Source: a virus | Virus record (IMG/VR): IMGVR_UViG_3300032144_000419 | Location: 1 to 40,200 of that record | DNA: 40,200 bases | Reading direction: 5' to 3' (one strand) | Shown: positions 1 to 8,044 of the stretch, piece after piece | Position numbering within the stretch: position 1 is the first letter of the stretch | Layout of the letters: every line of letters begins with the position of its first letter | Position numbers and translations under genes: made by a program | Notes under the pieces: model-generated | What the model saw: the letters and a program-made list of their open reading frames with translations, nothing else | What the model was told of the DNA's origin: nothing | Database searches by the model: none

Positions 1-810
1 TCAAGGTGCTGCGGCGTAGAGCGCCAGCAACTGTGCATCGGTCACATAGCTGTTGAAGAAGGCCACCCCGTCAGCCTTGCCGCTCATGCTGTTCGTGTTG
101 TTGCTGCCCAGGTTGTAGGACGAGCCGATCACCGCGTTCATGCCGCCGGCCAGCGCGAAAGGGGCGACAGCGCTGGATCCGCTGGCACGCTCCGTGGTGT
201 CAAGCCAGATCGAGTACCGCGGCGTCGCAGGAGACGCGTCTCTGCGAAAGGCCAGCAGGTGCCGGCTGCCGTTGTTGACCGCGGTCGAAGCGACGCTGAT
301 GGAGTACGCCACGGCGGCGACATTGGAGGATCGGAGAGCGATGTAGATCGCCCCGCTGGTCTCAATCGTGCATTGGTAGGCAGGGTAGTAGGAGCCTGCC
401 AAGTCGGCACAGAACACGTTCTCATAGCCAGACACCAGCGTCGACGTCACCCAAGAGAGCATCGTCCAGCTGCTGAACGCGTTCAGGTCGCCGACCGAGC
501 TTGGAATCGTGAGCGCGTTGCCGGTGTTCGCGCCGCCCTTGAAGGCGTAGGACTTGCCACTATCAGCCAGCAGCGGCGCCTGGTTGATCTGGCAGCGCGG
601 CCCAATGGTGCCGTGGCGCGCATTGCCCGAAGCGTCGTTCGCGGTCGACCCCGAGGTCTCGTCGAGCTTGTAGTAGGCGCGTGGACCAAGCGCCAGCACC
701 AGCGCGTGATAGTCGACGGCGCCGCCAAAGCGGTAGGGGTTCAGCAGGAAGCCACGCTGGCGGCTGCGCAGCGCGCTGCGAAGGTCGGTGCTGCGGAGGA
801 TGCGGCTCAT
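1..810 (-). CDS. LamG-domain tail fibre-like protein
   Basis: This is the last gene of the tail operon, 269 residues and complete. After a basic N-terminus of about 30 residues, residues 45-265 look like a LamG/concanavalin A-like jelly roll, with an AYYKLDE start, SGNARHGTIG, a WTMLSWV strand and a closing VAFFNSYVTDAQLLALY segment. This is the fold often found in proteins that bind glycans. It follows the preceding tail gene with only 2 bases between stop and ATG, and the Shine-Dalgarno sequence is weak, so translational coupling is likely. Its position after the tip protein suggests an accessory receptor-binding or virion-decorating protein. That role is inferred; the fold assignment is fairly secure. 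Confidence 0.8.
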   Translation of the reverse strand: MSRILRSTDLRSALRSRQRGFLLNPYRFGGAVDYHALVLALGPRAYYKLDETSGSTANDASGNARHGTIGPRCQINQAPLLADSGKSYAFKGGANTGNALTIPSSVGDLNAFSSWTMLSWVTSTLVSGYENVFCADLAGSYYPAYQCTIETSGAIYIALRSSNVAAVAYSISVASTAVNNGSRHLLAFRRDASPATPRYSIWLDTTERASGSSAVAPFALAGGMNAVIGSSYNLGSNNTNSMSGKADGVAFFNSYVTDAQLLALYAAAP

Positions 811-812
811 GG

Positions 813-1565
813 TCAGGGCGCCACGACGATGTAGACCTTCAGGCCCTTCGCGCTGCCATTGCCGATCTGGTCAATGTCGATGGTGCCCTTCTGGCCCTTG
901 GTGATCGTCGTGTTCGTGAGCACCCGCGCCGTGGCAGCCGTCAGCGAGGTCTCCTCGGTGTTGTCGATCGTGAGCTTGGTCGACAGCATGGTCGCGCCGT
1001 TGTTGTTCACGTCGACCGTGAAGATGCTGCCCGAGGCCTGAGGAGTCGTCAGCGCGCACCAGATGTCGGTCACCGTGCCGCTGAGTGGCCAGTGGAACGT
1101 GACCTTGTCGTTGCCGGTTCCCAGCGCGGTCGTCTCGTCGCTGCAGGCGACCGGAATGTGCACGCCGCCGCCGGCGACCAGGCCGGCGATCTCAGACGCG
1201 CTCGCCCGGCGCGTCTCCCACTTCGTGATCGTCACTGTCTCACCGGCCGCGTCGTCGACGATGACATTGCCGTCGGCGCCCCCAACGGTCATCTTGCCGG
1301 CCGTCAGCACGGTGACCGTGGCGCTGAAGATGTTGTTCGCGGCGTTGCCAGTGAAGCCCTGGACCCGCACCTGGTCGCCAACGGCGAAGCCCGCCGTGAG
1401 GAAGCCGTTGGCGCTGTCGTTGAAGCTGTTATCGCTGTTGAGCGCGCTCAGCGTTGTGGCGCTGCGCAGCACCGTGGCGGACAGCGTGGCGATCATGATC
1501 TGATCGCTGCCGCTGGGCGCCTTGGCGACCAGTTGCGTGACCTTCTTGTTTGCTGCGGTTGCCAT
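813..1565 (-). CDS. Fibre-like phage structural protein
   Basis: A 250-residue protein rich in Ala, Thr, Val and Asn with alternating beta-strand patterns and no predicted membrane helices. The C-terminal half (residues about 130-250), with VTFHWPLSGTVTDIWCAL, STKLTIDNTEETS and TIDIDQIG...GLKVYIV, looks like a beta-sandwich domain common at the ends of phage head or tail fibre proteins. It lies between the tail tip gene and the LamG protein, 8 bases after the tip gene stop, with a good ribosome site (AGGGGCG) before the ATG. Virion location at the tail tip is inferred from position. The exact function is unknown. Confidence 0.7.
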   Translation of the reverse strand: MATAANKKVTQLVAKAPSGSDQIMIATLSATVLRSATTLSALNSDNSFNDSANGFLTAGFAVGDQVRVQGFTGNAANNIFSATVTVLTAGKMTVGGADGNVIVDDAAGETVTITKWETRRASASEIAGLVAGGGVHIPVACSDETTALGTGNDKVTFHWPLSGTVTDIWCALTTPQASGSIFTVDVNNNGATMLSTKLTIDNTEETSLTAATARVLTNTTITKGQKGTIDIDQIGNGSAKGLKVYIVVAP

Positions 1566-1573
1566 GATCGCCC

Positions 1574-4500
1574 CTATGCGAAGGTGATGCGGCTGCCATA
1601 GGAGGCCCAGGCGCCGATGGTGAATGCGGTGTTGACGGCGACGCGTTCGACCTCGATGAAGCCGGTCGCGGCGTACCAGTTCACAGTGAAGAGGCCGCCG
1701 GCCTCGATCAGCGTCTTGAGCGCGGCCGCCACATCGGCGAAGCCCGACTCGGACCCGGTCGCCGTGTAGACGTAGGCCGTGCCGTCGAGCGTGATCTCGA
1801 ACTTGCCGCCGGCCGGAATGCCTCCGCCGCCGGGGCGGTAGAAGTAGACCGTCGAGAGCTGCTTGGCACCGGCCGGAAGGCTCGGCTGGCCCGCATGCAG
1901 GTAGCGATACAGCGGCTTGTAGCCCGACGGGTGGCTGCTCGCCTGGAAGCTGTCACCGGCCTGCACGGCGTCGTAGTCGCCGCCGCCCTGCACGAGGATC
2001 GCGTTGCGCGACATGCCGCCCGCCAGCGACAGCGTGCCGCTGATGCCGTAGGCCGACATCGCGCTGTCCCCGCTGATCTCCGCCGCCAGCGGATAGAGCT
2101 GCGTCACGCGGCTCGTGGTCGTCGACAGCACCACGTTCCAGTTGATCGTGCGGTAGTCCTGCCCGAAGCCGGCCGAGGTGACCCCGATCGCCTTCTTGGC
2201 CGCATAGGTTCGGCCCTTGATCAGGAAGCGGATCGACGCGAGGCCGGTGTTGGCATAGGCCGCGTTCGAGTCCGGCGCCAGCGAGTAGCCCGCACCGACC
2301 GCCTGGAACATGTCGACATAGCCCTCCTGCGTCGTCGCGGCGGTGATCGGCATGGGCGGCTGCTGCAGCTCCACCGCGTACTCGGCGACGTTCGTATAGG
2401 CCTGGTAGCTCAGGGCCACGTTGGCCTTCACGATCACGCTGTCGCCGGCGACCTCGACACTTCCCAAGCCAGGGCCGCTCGCGAGCAGCTCGGCGGCCAG
2501 CGCGGCGGCCATCTGCGCGTGCGTGGTCTTGCCCACCGCGCTAATGACCTTCTGCGTCGCCGAGTAGCCGAATGCGGCGACGGTGACGTAGTAGACGTCC
2601 GAGGCGCTGAAGGTGCCGCCGAAGGTCGCGGTGAGCGTGTAGGCGAAGGCCGGCGTCGACGTGGCCGGCTTCTCTTCGATCAGATAGTCGCCTTCCTCGG
2701 TGAGGATGAGGTCGCCTTCCTCCATCGCCAGAACACCGTCGATGCTCGAGAAGCGGCGCACCTGGCGCTGCCAGCTTGTGAGGCCGCCGCGATCGCTCTC
2801 GAGCTCGAGGCGCAGGTTGCGTGCTCCAGGGACGGCCGGCGACCAGGTCGTGCCGGTGATGCCGGCGAGCGACGTGAGCAATGCGTTCGAGTCGTCGTCG
2901 TAGACGAAGGCGTTGACGACGGTGCCGGGCTCGGGCCCGATGTCGCCTTCGTCCTGCTCGATGATGTCAGCGGTCTGCTGCAGCCGATCCCGGTGCGCCC
3001 ACGCGACCGTGATCGCACCGGCCACCGACGCCGGGTAGGCCATGCCGTTGACCGTCACATTGCCTGGCGGATAGGGCCGCGCCTGGCGCTGCGCGGCAGT
3101 CGCGCTGATCGCTGTGGCCAGGGCCTCGTCCAGCACGCCGCCCGTCGCGATCGTCAGCAGCTTGTAGTCGACCTCCTCGCCCGTCGCGCGCTCGACTCGA
3201 TCGCTCGCGCTGCGCGCATCGTCGAAGAAGATCGGCGCGCCGTCCGCGTGAGCCTGAGGCGTCGTGTCGAGCACGCCGCGCGCGACGGTGATCTCGGCGG
3301 CTTCTTCATCGATCTCGAGGACCAATACCCACTCGGCCAGCCGACCAGTGCCGATGATGGCCAAGTCGCCGGGCTCGACCAGGTCGAGGTCCACCCAACC
3401 CTCGAGCGCCAGCACCGTCTCGGCCTGGTCGATCGCTGCCCACAGCACGGCGGACGGAGCGAAGTCACCGTCACCCTGCTGCTCGTAGTCCCCAGCGCCG
3501 ACTCGATTCCAGAGCTGGAACCCCTGCGCGAGGCTCGATGGCCGCCCGGCCACGGCGGCAAAGAATGTCGCGTCGACATCGAGGGCCGACAGCTCGGCGG
3601 CCGTCAGCTCATCCACGAGCGAACGGTACGGAATCTCGACGATGTCTTGCTGTGTGATCGGCACCGGCCCGGTCGACGGCTCGACCCAACCCGTGGGCTC
3701 CTGCGCCACATACGCGCTGTCGGGCAGGCCGAAGACGTCCTCGACGATCTGGGCCGAGATCCTTCCGTCGGTGAGCTCGCCATAGTCGATCTCGAGCACC
3801 CGGAAGATCACCCCGTCCAAGCCGAGCTTCGGCCACTCCAGCTTGAACACCGCGCCCGTACTGAGAGACCAGGCGCTGCGCTTCACCGAGATGCGAGCCT
3901 TGGCCAGCGGCGTCGAACCCGCGAGGAGGTCTCGCTGCGCCACGCGGGCGGCCAGCTCGGCGGTGGGGATCCCAGGGTAGGGGCGCGTCTCGGCGACGAC
4001 GGCACCCTGCGCGTGGATGTTGGCCAGGTTGTGGACCGTGATCGGCGTGTCCTTGTCGGTCAGCCAGTCGTGATAGACGACGGTGATCTGGTTGACCATC
4101 TCGCCGTAGCCGGCCCGGTTGAACTCATCGACGGCAATCACGGAGCTCTCGTCGAACACGGGCAAGGTGTCCGGGTCGTAGTCCGCACGCAGCAGCTTGA
4201 TCTCGAACTTGCTGGTCGCCTGATCGAAGTAGACGAGGCCGCCGCAGTGGTCCATCACGAGCTGAAGGAATTCTTCGATCGACTCTTCCTGCAGCCACTC
4301 GATGCAAAGGCCGAAGTCTTCGTCGAACAGCCGATCGGCGGCGGCCTCGAAGCTCGCGCCGAGCAGCGCCCTCGGATAGCCCATGCCCCACCGGCTGTCG
4401 GTCATCAGCTGGTAAGCCATGTGCGATGGGTTCATCGCATTGGCAGGGCCGGTGCCGGGCGTCTCGATCGGAGGGAACGACGCCGGCGCCGCGTAGGCGT

Positions 4501-5587
4501 CGCCGCTGTAGAGCTCGGCGTCGCTGACGCGCGCGCCGAGGTACTGCACGGTCGTGGTGAGGGACGCGTTGCCGCTGCCGCCGAGGATGATGTTGCTGCT
4601 TGTCGGGAACGAGGCTCCGGTCGTCTTGTCGGCGGCGATTCGAGTTCCAGCGGACCCGGCCTGGCCAAAGTAGATGTCGACCTTGTTCGTCGCTGCGCGG
4701 TAAACGAAGGCGACGTGATAGAGACCGCCTTCAGCAATGGTCGGCGATTCGACGCCGACGAAGCCGCCCGTCGTCTCCGTGAACTGGAGCACCTTGGGGC
4801 CGGTGCCGCTGGTCAGGATGATGCGATGTTCATGCGTGCCGCCTGGGCTGGGGCTTTGCCAGATGAAGATCGTCGACGCTCCGTCCGTGTCGGCGTTGAC
4901 GATCCCAACGATGAACTCGACCGTCTTCGGCTGATCCTGCAAGCGCCGGATCGGCAGACCTGACCAACGCCGACCGACGTTGTCCAGCACGTTGAAAGTG
5001 AGCTGGTAGGCGCCATCGAGCAACCCGTCCGTCGTCGTGGCCGGCAAGCGGTCACCGCCGCCGAGATCGCTGGGGCTCTCGTCGTCGGTCGACGCCTCAG
5101 GAAACGTCACCTGAAAGACGACGTCGGTCTCGACGACCTCGCCTTCCGTCAGCGGGATCGGCGCCTTGGCCGGGTACCACGGATCGTCACCCTCCCAGCC
5201 CTTGAGGATCCGCTCGTACTGGACCTCGCAGGCCTTGACGTACGGGTTGTTGGAGGCGACCAGGCCCTTGAAGATCAACGACAGCACGCCGCGATACGCA
5301 GGAGACGGTTGCGGCAGCATCGACAGCGCCAGCGCCGGCAAGGTCTGCGTCGGCTCGCCCATCAGCACGTGCGCGGGACCTTTGACGCCGCCTTCGCGCG
5401 AGTCGCCGCCCCAGAGCTTGGGCGCGTCGATCTCGATCGGCCCGCTCGCAGTGACGTTGCCCGACCACGCCTGGCGACCGCCCCAGACGATCTTCCTCAG
5501 GCGATCGACCGGCCCCCAGCCCAGGCCCATGTGCAGGCCCATGTAGTAGCGCCAGCCGACCGTCTGCTTCTTGCTGCTGCCGCCCAT
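1574..5587 (-). CDS. Tail tip/central hub protein with inserted LamG domain
   Basis: This 1337-residue protein is the largest gene in the window. The N-terminus (1-145) and residues about 375-640 match the long tail tip proteins of siphovirus Mu-like phages (Phage-tail_3/J type). Examples are MNPSHMAYQLMTDSRWGMG, then VDEFNRAGYGEMVNQITVVYHDW, then a hub-like domain to about 640. Between them, residues about 155-365 form a LamG-like beta sandwich that interrupts the usual continuity. The C-terminal 600 residues are beta-rich and probably reach the receptor. It shares a 1-base TGATG overlap with the upstream 69-codon gene. By analogy with lambda J it would close the tail tube and set host range; that role is inferred. 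Confidence 0.85.
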   Translation of the reverse strand: MGGSSKKQTVGWRYYMGLHMGLGWGPVDRLRKIVWGGRQAWSGNVTASGPIEIDAPKLWGGDSREGGVKGPAHVLMGEPTQTLPALALSMLPQPSPAYRGVLSLIFKGLVASNNPYVKACEVQYERILKGWEGDDPWYPAKAPIPLTEGEVVETDVVFQVTFPEASTDDESPSDLGGGDRLPATTTDGLLDGAYQLTFNVLDNVGRRWSGLPIRRLQDQPKTVEFIVGIVNADTDGASTIFIWQSPSPGGTHEHRIILTSGTGPKVLQFTETTGGFVGVESPTIAEGGLYHVAFVYRAATNKVDIYFGQAGSAGTRIAADKTTGASFPTSSNIILGGSGNASLTTTVQYLGARVSDAELYSGDAYAAPASFPPIETPGTGPANAMNPSHMAYQLMTDSRWGMGYPRALLGASFEAAADRLFDEDFGLCIEWLQEESIEEFLQLVMDHCGGLVYFDQATSKFEIKLLRADYDPDTLPVFDESSVIAVDEFNRAGYGEMVNQITVVYHDWLTDKDTPITVHNLANIHAQGAVVAETRPYPGIPTAELAARVAQRDLLAGSTPLAKARISVKRSAWSLSTGAVFKLEWPKLGLDGVIFRVLEIDYGELTDGRISAQIVEDVFGLPDSAYVAQEPTGWVEPSTGPVPITQQDIVEIPYRSLVDELTAAELSALDVDATFFAAVAGRPSSLAQGFQLWNRVGAGDYEQQGDGDFAPSAVLWAAIDQAETVLALEGWVDLDLVEPGDLAIIGTGRLAEWVLVLEIDEEAAEITVARGVLDTTPQAHADGAPIFFDDARSASDRVERATGEEVDYKLLTIATGGVLDEALATAISATAAQRQARPYPPGNVTVNGMAYPASVAGAITVAWAHRDRLQQTADIIEQDEGDIGPEPGTVVNAFVYDDDSNALLTSLAGITGTTWSPAVPGARNLRLELESDRGGLTSWQRQVRRFSSIDGVLAMEEGDLILTEEGDYLIEEKPATSTPAFAYTLTATFGGTFSASDVYYVTVAAFGYSATQKVISAVGKTTHAQMAAALAAELLASGPGLGSVEVAGDSVIVKANVALSYQAYTNVAEYAVELQQPPMPITAATTQEGYVDMFQAVGAGYSLAPDSNAAYANTGLASIRFLIKGRTYAAKKAIGVTSAGFGQDYRTINWNVVLSTTTSRVTQLYPLAAEISGDSAMSAYGISGTLSLAGGMSRNAILVQGGGDYDAVQAGDSFQASSHPSGYKPLYRYLHAGQPSLPAGAKQLSTVYFYRPGGGGIPAGGKFEITLDGTAYVYTATGSESGFADVAAALKTLIEAGGLFTVNWYAATGFIEVERVAVNTAFTIGAWASYGSRITFA

Positions 5588-5796
5588 CAGCGCCCCTCAT
5601 GCTCGGCGCGGGCGCGCGCGACGGCCTTGAGCGCCATCGCGTCGCCGGTGCGCTCGAGTTGCTCGGCTGGGATGCCTTCGCGAATGAACGCGCGCCAGTC
5701 AAGACCGTGCCGCTCGAAGAAGGCGCGCGCACCGGGCACGCAGTACCACAGCTTGCCGCGCTCGCGGATGTGGTGCATGCGCACGATGACGCTCAC
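5587..5796 (-). CDS. Small conserved tail-region protein
   Basis: A 69-residue protein with a GTG start inside a GTGA overlap with the upstream gene stop. The sequence has a compact basic core (VRMHHIR), then GARAFFERHGLDW and GIPAEQLERTGDAMAL. I recognise this as a small conserved protein that regularly precedes the tip protein in Mu-like siphoviruses, but no function is known. A longer reading in the same frame exists but would run through the preceding gene, so the GTG start is preferred. It may be a tip assembly factor (inference). Confidence 0.75.
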   Translation of the reverse strand: MSVIVRMHHIRERGKLWYCVPGARAFFERHGLDWRAFIREGIPAEQLERTGDAMALKAVARARAEHEGR

Positions 5797-6023
5797 TTCT
5801 TCCCGCCCTTCTTCTTGATCGGCTTGGTCTCGAGGTCGCCGTACCAGACCACGTTCGGGCTCTTGGTGGTGATGGTTCCGAAGGCCACAGGGATGCGACG
5901 GTCCTCGCTGGCCGTGGGCACGTTGAAGTCGCCCAGGCTGGCTGCCTTCGGCTGCGGCGGCTTCGGCGCAAGGGCGCGCTGAACAATCGCCGAGATGATG
6001 AGGATGGCAATCTGGATCCACAT
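5793..6023 (-). CDS. Small tail assembly protein with N-terminal hydrophobic segment
   Basis: A 76-residue protein that starts with a hydrophobic stretch (residues 2-16, IQIAILIISAIVQRAL). It continues with a Pro/Lys-rich part and ends with a lysine-rich tail. The body segment FNVPTASEDRRIPVAFGTITTKSPNVVWYGDLE resembles the N-terminal part of many tail tip proteins. This suggests a split-off module of the tip protein that may prime its assembly (inference). It ends in a GTGA overlap with the next gene and begins 10 bases after the upstream stop. Confidence 0.7.
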   Translation of the reverse strand: MWIQIAILIISAIVQRALAPKPPQPKAASLGDFNVPTASEDRRIPVAFGTITTKSPNVVWYGDLETKPIKKKGGKK

Positions 6024-6032
6024 GGCCAGGCG

Positions 6033-6851
6033 TCAGTAAACGGGGTTGTTCCCGAAGGGGTTCTTGCCCGGCGTGAACGGGAAGCCGCCGTGCGCGTCGA
6101 GGTTGTCGTAGGTGTTCGCGCAGGTGCCTCGCGTCTGGTCACAGCCTGGTGATGCGGTCACCGAGGCGCCGATGGCAATGCCCTGAAACGGCCAGGTCAG
6201 CGTGAGCTCGAGGCCGCTGGCCGCGACGATGAACCGGCGCTCGAGGTGACCGTCGCCGCTGTCCCATTCGACGAAGCCACCTGGCCAGGGCTTGGCGCCC
6301 AAGGCCGCGACGGTGAGCTTCGAACGATCGATGGCGGTGACCGTGGTCACCGTGCTGTGGGCGGCCCGATCGACGCCGCACTGGTTGGTGCCCTGGCTGT
6401 AGAGCACGTGCGGGCAATTGCGCTGGTAGCTGCGCGTCAAGCCGTTTCGCTTCAACGAGGTCGACGCGGGCTCAACGTTGAGCTCGGCAGTGGCCGACCC
6501 ATCACCCCAGAGGCAATTGAGCACACGGCCCACCCAGATTGCCTTCACCTCGGCATCGCCGCGGTGGAAGCGCTTGAGCACGAACGCGATGACCTCGGAC
6601 GGCGGCGACACGCGGAACAGCTCAGCGATCGGGAAGTCGCGCCTGCAGGTGATCTTCAGCGCACTGCGCGTGCGCTCGCGCGTCGCCTCGATGCGGCTGC
6701 GGCGCAGCGGCTCGGCGAGGTAGGTGAGATCGCCGAGGACCACGTCCTTGGCCGCGCTGGTGAAGCGCGAGACCGTCGTGCCGCGCGTGAACTCGTAGAG
6801 CTCGACCGGCGCGCCGTCGTGGGTGCTGCTTTCGCGGCTGTCGTAGCTCAC
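6033..6851 (-). CDS. BR0599-family phage tail protein
   Basis: A 272-residue protein of the phage BR0599/DUF2163-like family found in tail modules of Mu-like phages and gene transfer agents. Recognisable parts are the N-terminal ELYEFTRGTTVSRFTSAAKDVVLGDLTYLAEPLRRS, and a cysteine-containing C-terminal half with RNCPHVLYSQGTNQCGVD, CDQTRGTC and NLDAHGGFPFTPGKNPF. The conserved Cys residues fit the small C-terminal domain of this family. I chose the GTG start in a GTGA overlap with the preceding gene over an ATG 36 bases upstream, because the extra residues are not family-like. It probably forms part of the distal tail or hub (inference). Confidence 0.85.
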   Translation of the reverse strand: MSYDSRESSTHDGAPVELYEFTRGTTVSRFTSAAKDVVLGDLTYLAEPLRRSRIEATRERTRSALKITCRRDFPIAELFRVSPPSEVIAFVLKRFHRGDAEVKAIWVGRVLNCLWGDGSATAELNVEPASTSLKRNGLTRSYQRNCPHVLYSQGTNQCGVDRAAHSTVTTVTAIDRSKLTVAALGAKPWPGGFVEWDSGDGHLERRFIVAASGLELTLTWPFQGIAIGASVTASPGCDQTRGTCANTYDNLDAHGGFPFTPGKNPFGNNPVY

Positions 6852-8044
6852 AGCACGTCCCTCACGCTGGCCAGGCCCACCGAGCACTCGGCCAGGCGGT
6901 CGGTCTGGTAGACGATCTCGACGGAATCGCTGGCCAGGCGCACCAGGCGCATGTAGGAGGCCTGCAGCACCGAGGTCGGCGTGACCGCCACACCCAGCGC
7001 GCTGTCGAGCGTCAGCTGCTCGACGTCGGCCGAGATCTGCTCGGCGGCGGTCACGCGGCGATAGAGCACGCTCCCGTCGACCAGCACCACGCGCAGGTCA
7101 CGCCGGCCGATCGCCGCGGGCGATCCGTCCAGGCGCCAGCGGCCGAGGTTCGCGACCTGCAACGTCGTTGCGCCGCTTGCGGCCGGTGCCACCAGGTGGA
7201 CGTCGTCTTGAAGGCTGGGCAGCCAGAAAGGCACCAGGCGGCCCGCACGCGCCGCCAGGAAGCTGCGGAACGCGGCGATCTCTTCGCGGCCGCCCAGCAG
7301 CCACGAGTGGCCCTTGGCGACGCGCTGGATGCCGGTGAGGTCGCTGACCAGGCGGCGCCCGACGCTACCGTCGAGCTCGGCCAGCGAGCGCGAGTGGTCC
7401 GCCTCCGGCTCGTTGGACCAGTTGGTCTGCTGCTCGAGCACGCTGTAGCTGCGATACGTCGCGTCTTCCTCGGCGGCTGGCCAGAGCCATTCGCCATCGA
7501 AGTCGAACCGAAGCGTCGAGACTGCGGCGGCGTCGCTTCGGTACCGGACGACGTTCGAGCGGTCCTGCAGGCGCGCGAAGCCGGCGGGCAGCACGCGCGC
7601 TCCGGCGGGCCAGCCGGCAGCGAGCGGATCGACCAGCGAAATCTCGCCGGCCTCGGCGTCGACGTCGTCGATCGACAGCATTGCAGCGCGCAGACCATCG
7701 ACGATCTGCACGTAGCCGCCGGCGACGAAGTTGAAGCCCGAAAGGTCCTCGCCCACGGACAGCACCAAGCCCGCGGCGGCCGCGGCGGTGTCGAGCTGCA
7801 CGGCATCCGGCCAGAACGGCACCTCGAAGTAGCCGCCGCCGCCCGCGCGCAGCAGGTTCTCGCACAGCACACGCTCGGTATTGCCCAGCAGCGCGAGGGA
7901 GTACTCCACGCCGCGGCGTGCGCCTTCGCGCAGGCGCACGCGCTGCTCCGTGTCATTGGCCGACGGCAGCAGGTCGGTCAGCCAATCGAAGCGCTCGACG
8001 ATCGGCGTCGACCAGTCCGCCGAGAAGGGAAACGGCGTCGCCAT
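6848..8044 (-). CDS. Distal tail structural protein
   Basis: A 398-residue protein that starts PFPFSADWSTPIVERFDWLTDLL. Its pattern of repeated beta segments with REGARRGVEYSLALLG and FWLPSLQDDVHLV is seen in the protein encoded directly after the tape measure in B3/D3112-like transposable siphophages. By position (tape measure, this gene, BR0599 protein, tip) it may be the distal tail or adaptor protein, but no single diagnostic motif proves this. The ATG overlaps the tape measure stop by one base (TGATG). The reading frame extends further upstream, but that part lies inside the tape measure gene. Confidence 0.75.
   Translation of the reverse strand: MATPFPFSADWSTPIVERFDWLTDLLPSANDTEQRVRLREGARRGVEYSLALLGNTERVLCENLLRAGGGGYFEVPFWPDAVQLDTAAAAAGLVLSVGEDLSGFNFVAGGYVQIVDGLRAAMLSIDDVDAEAGEISLVDPLAAGWPAGARVLPAGFARLQDRSNVVRYRSDAAAVSTLRFDFDGEWLWPAAEEDATYRSYSVLEQQTNWSNEPEADHSRSLAELDGSVGRRLVSDLTGIQRVAKGHSWLLGGREEIAAFRSFLAARAGRLVPFWLPSLQDDVHLVAPAASGATTLQVANLGRWRLDGSPAAIGRRDLRVVLVDGSVLYRRVTAAEQISADVEQLTLDSALGVAVTPTSVLQASYMRLVRLASDSVEIVYQTDRLAECSVGLASVRDVL

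Noticed and set aside
813-4963. Long plus-strand open frames opposite the tail tip and fibre genes (one over 1000 codons)
   Set aside because: They are antisense readings caused by high GC. Their products are Arg/Ala/Gly-rich without domain patterns, whereas the minus-strand frames match tail protein families.
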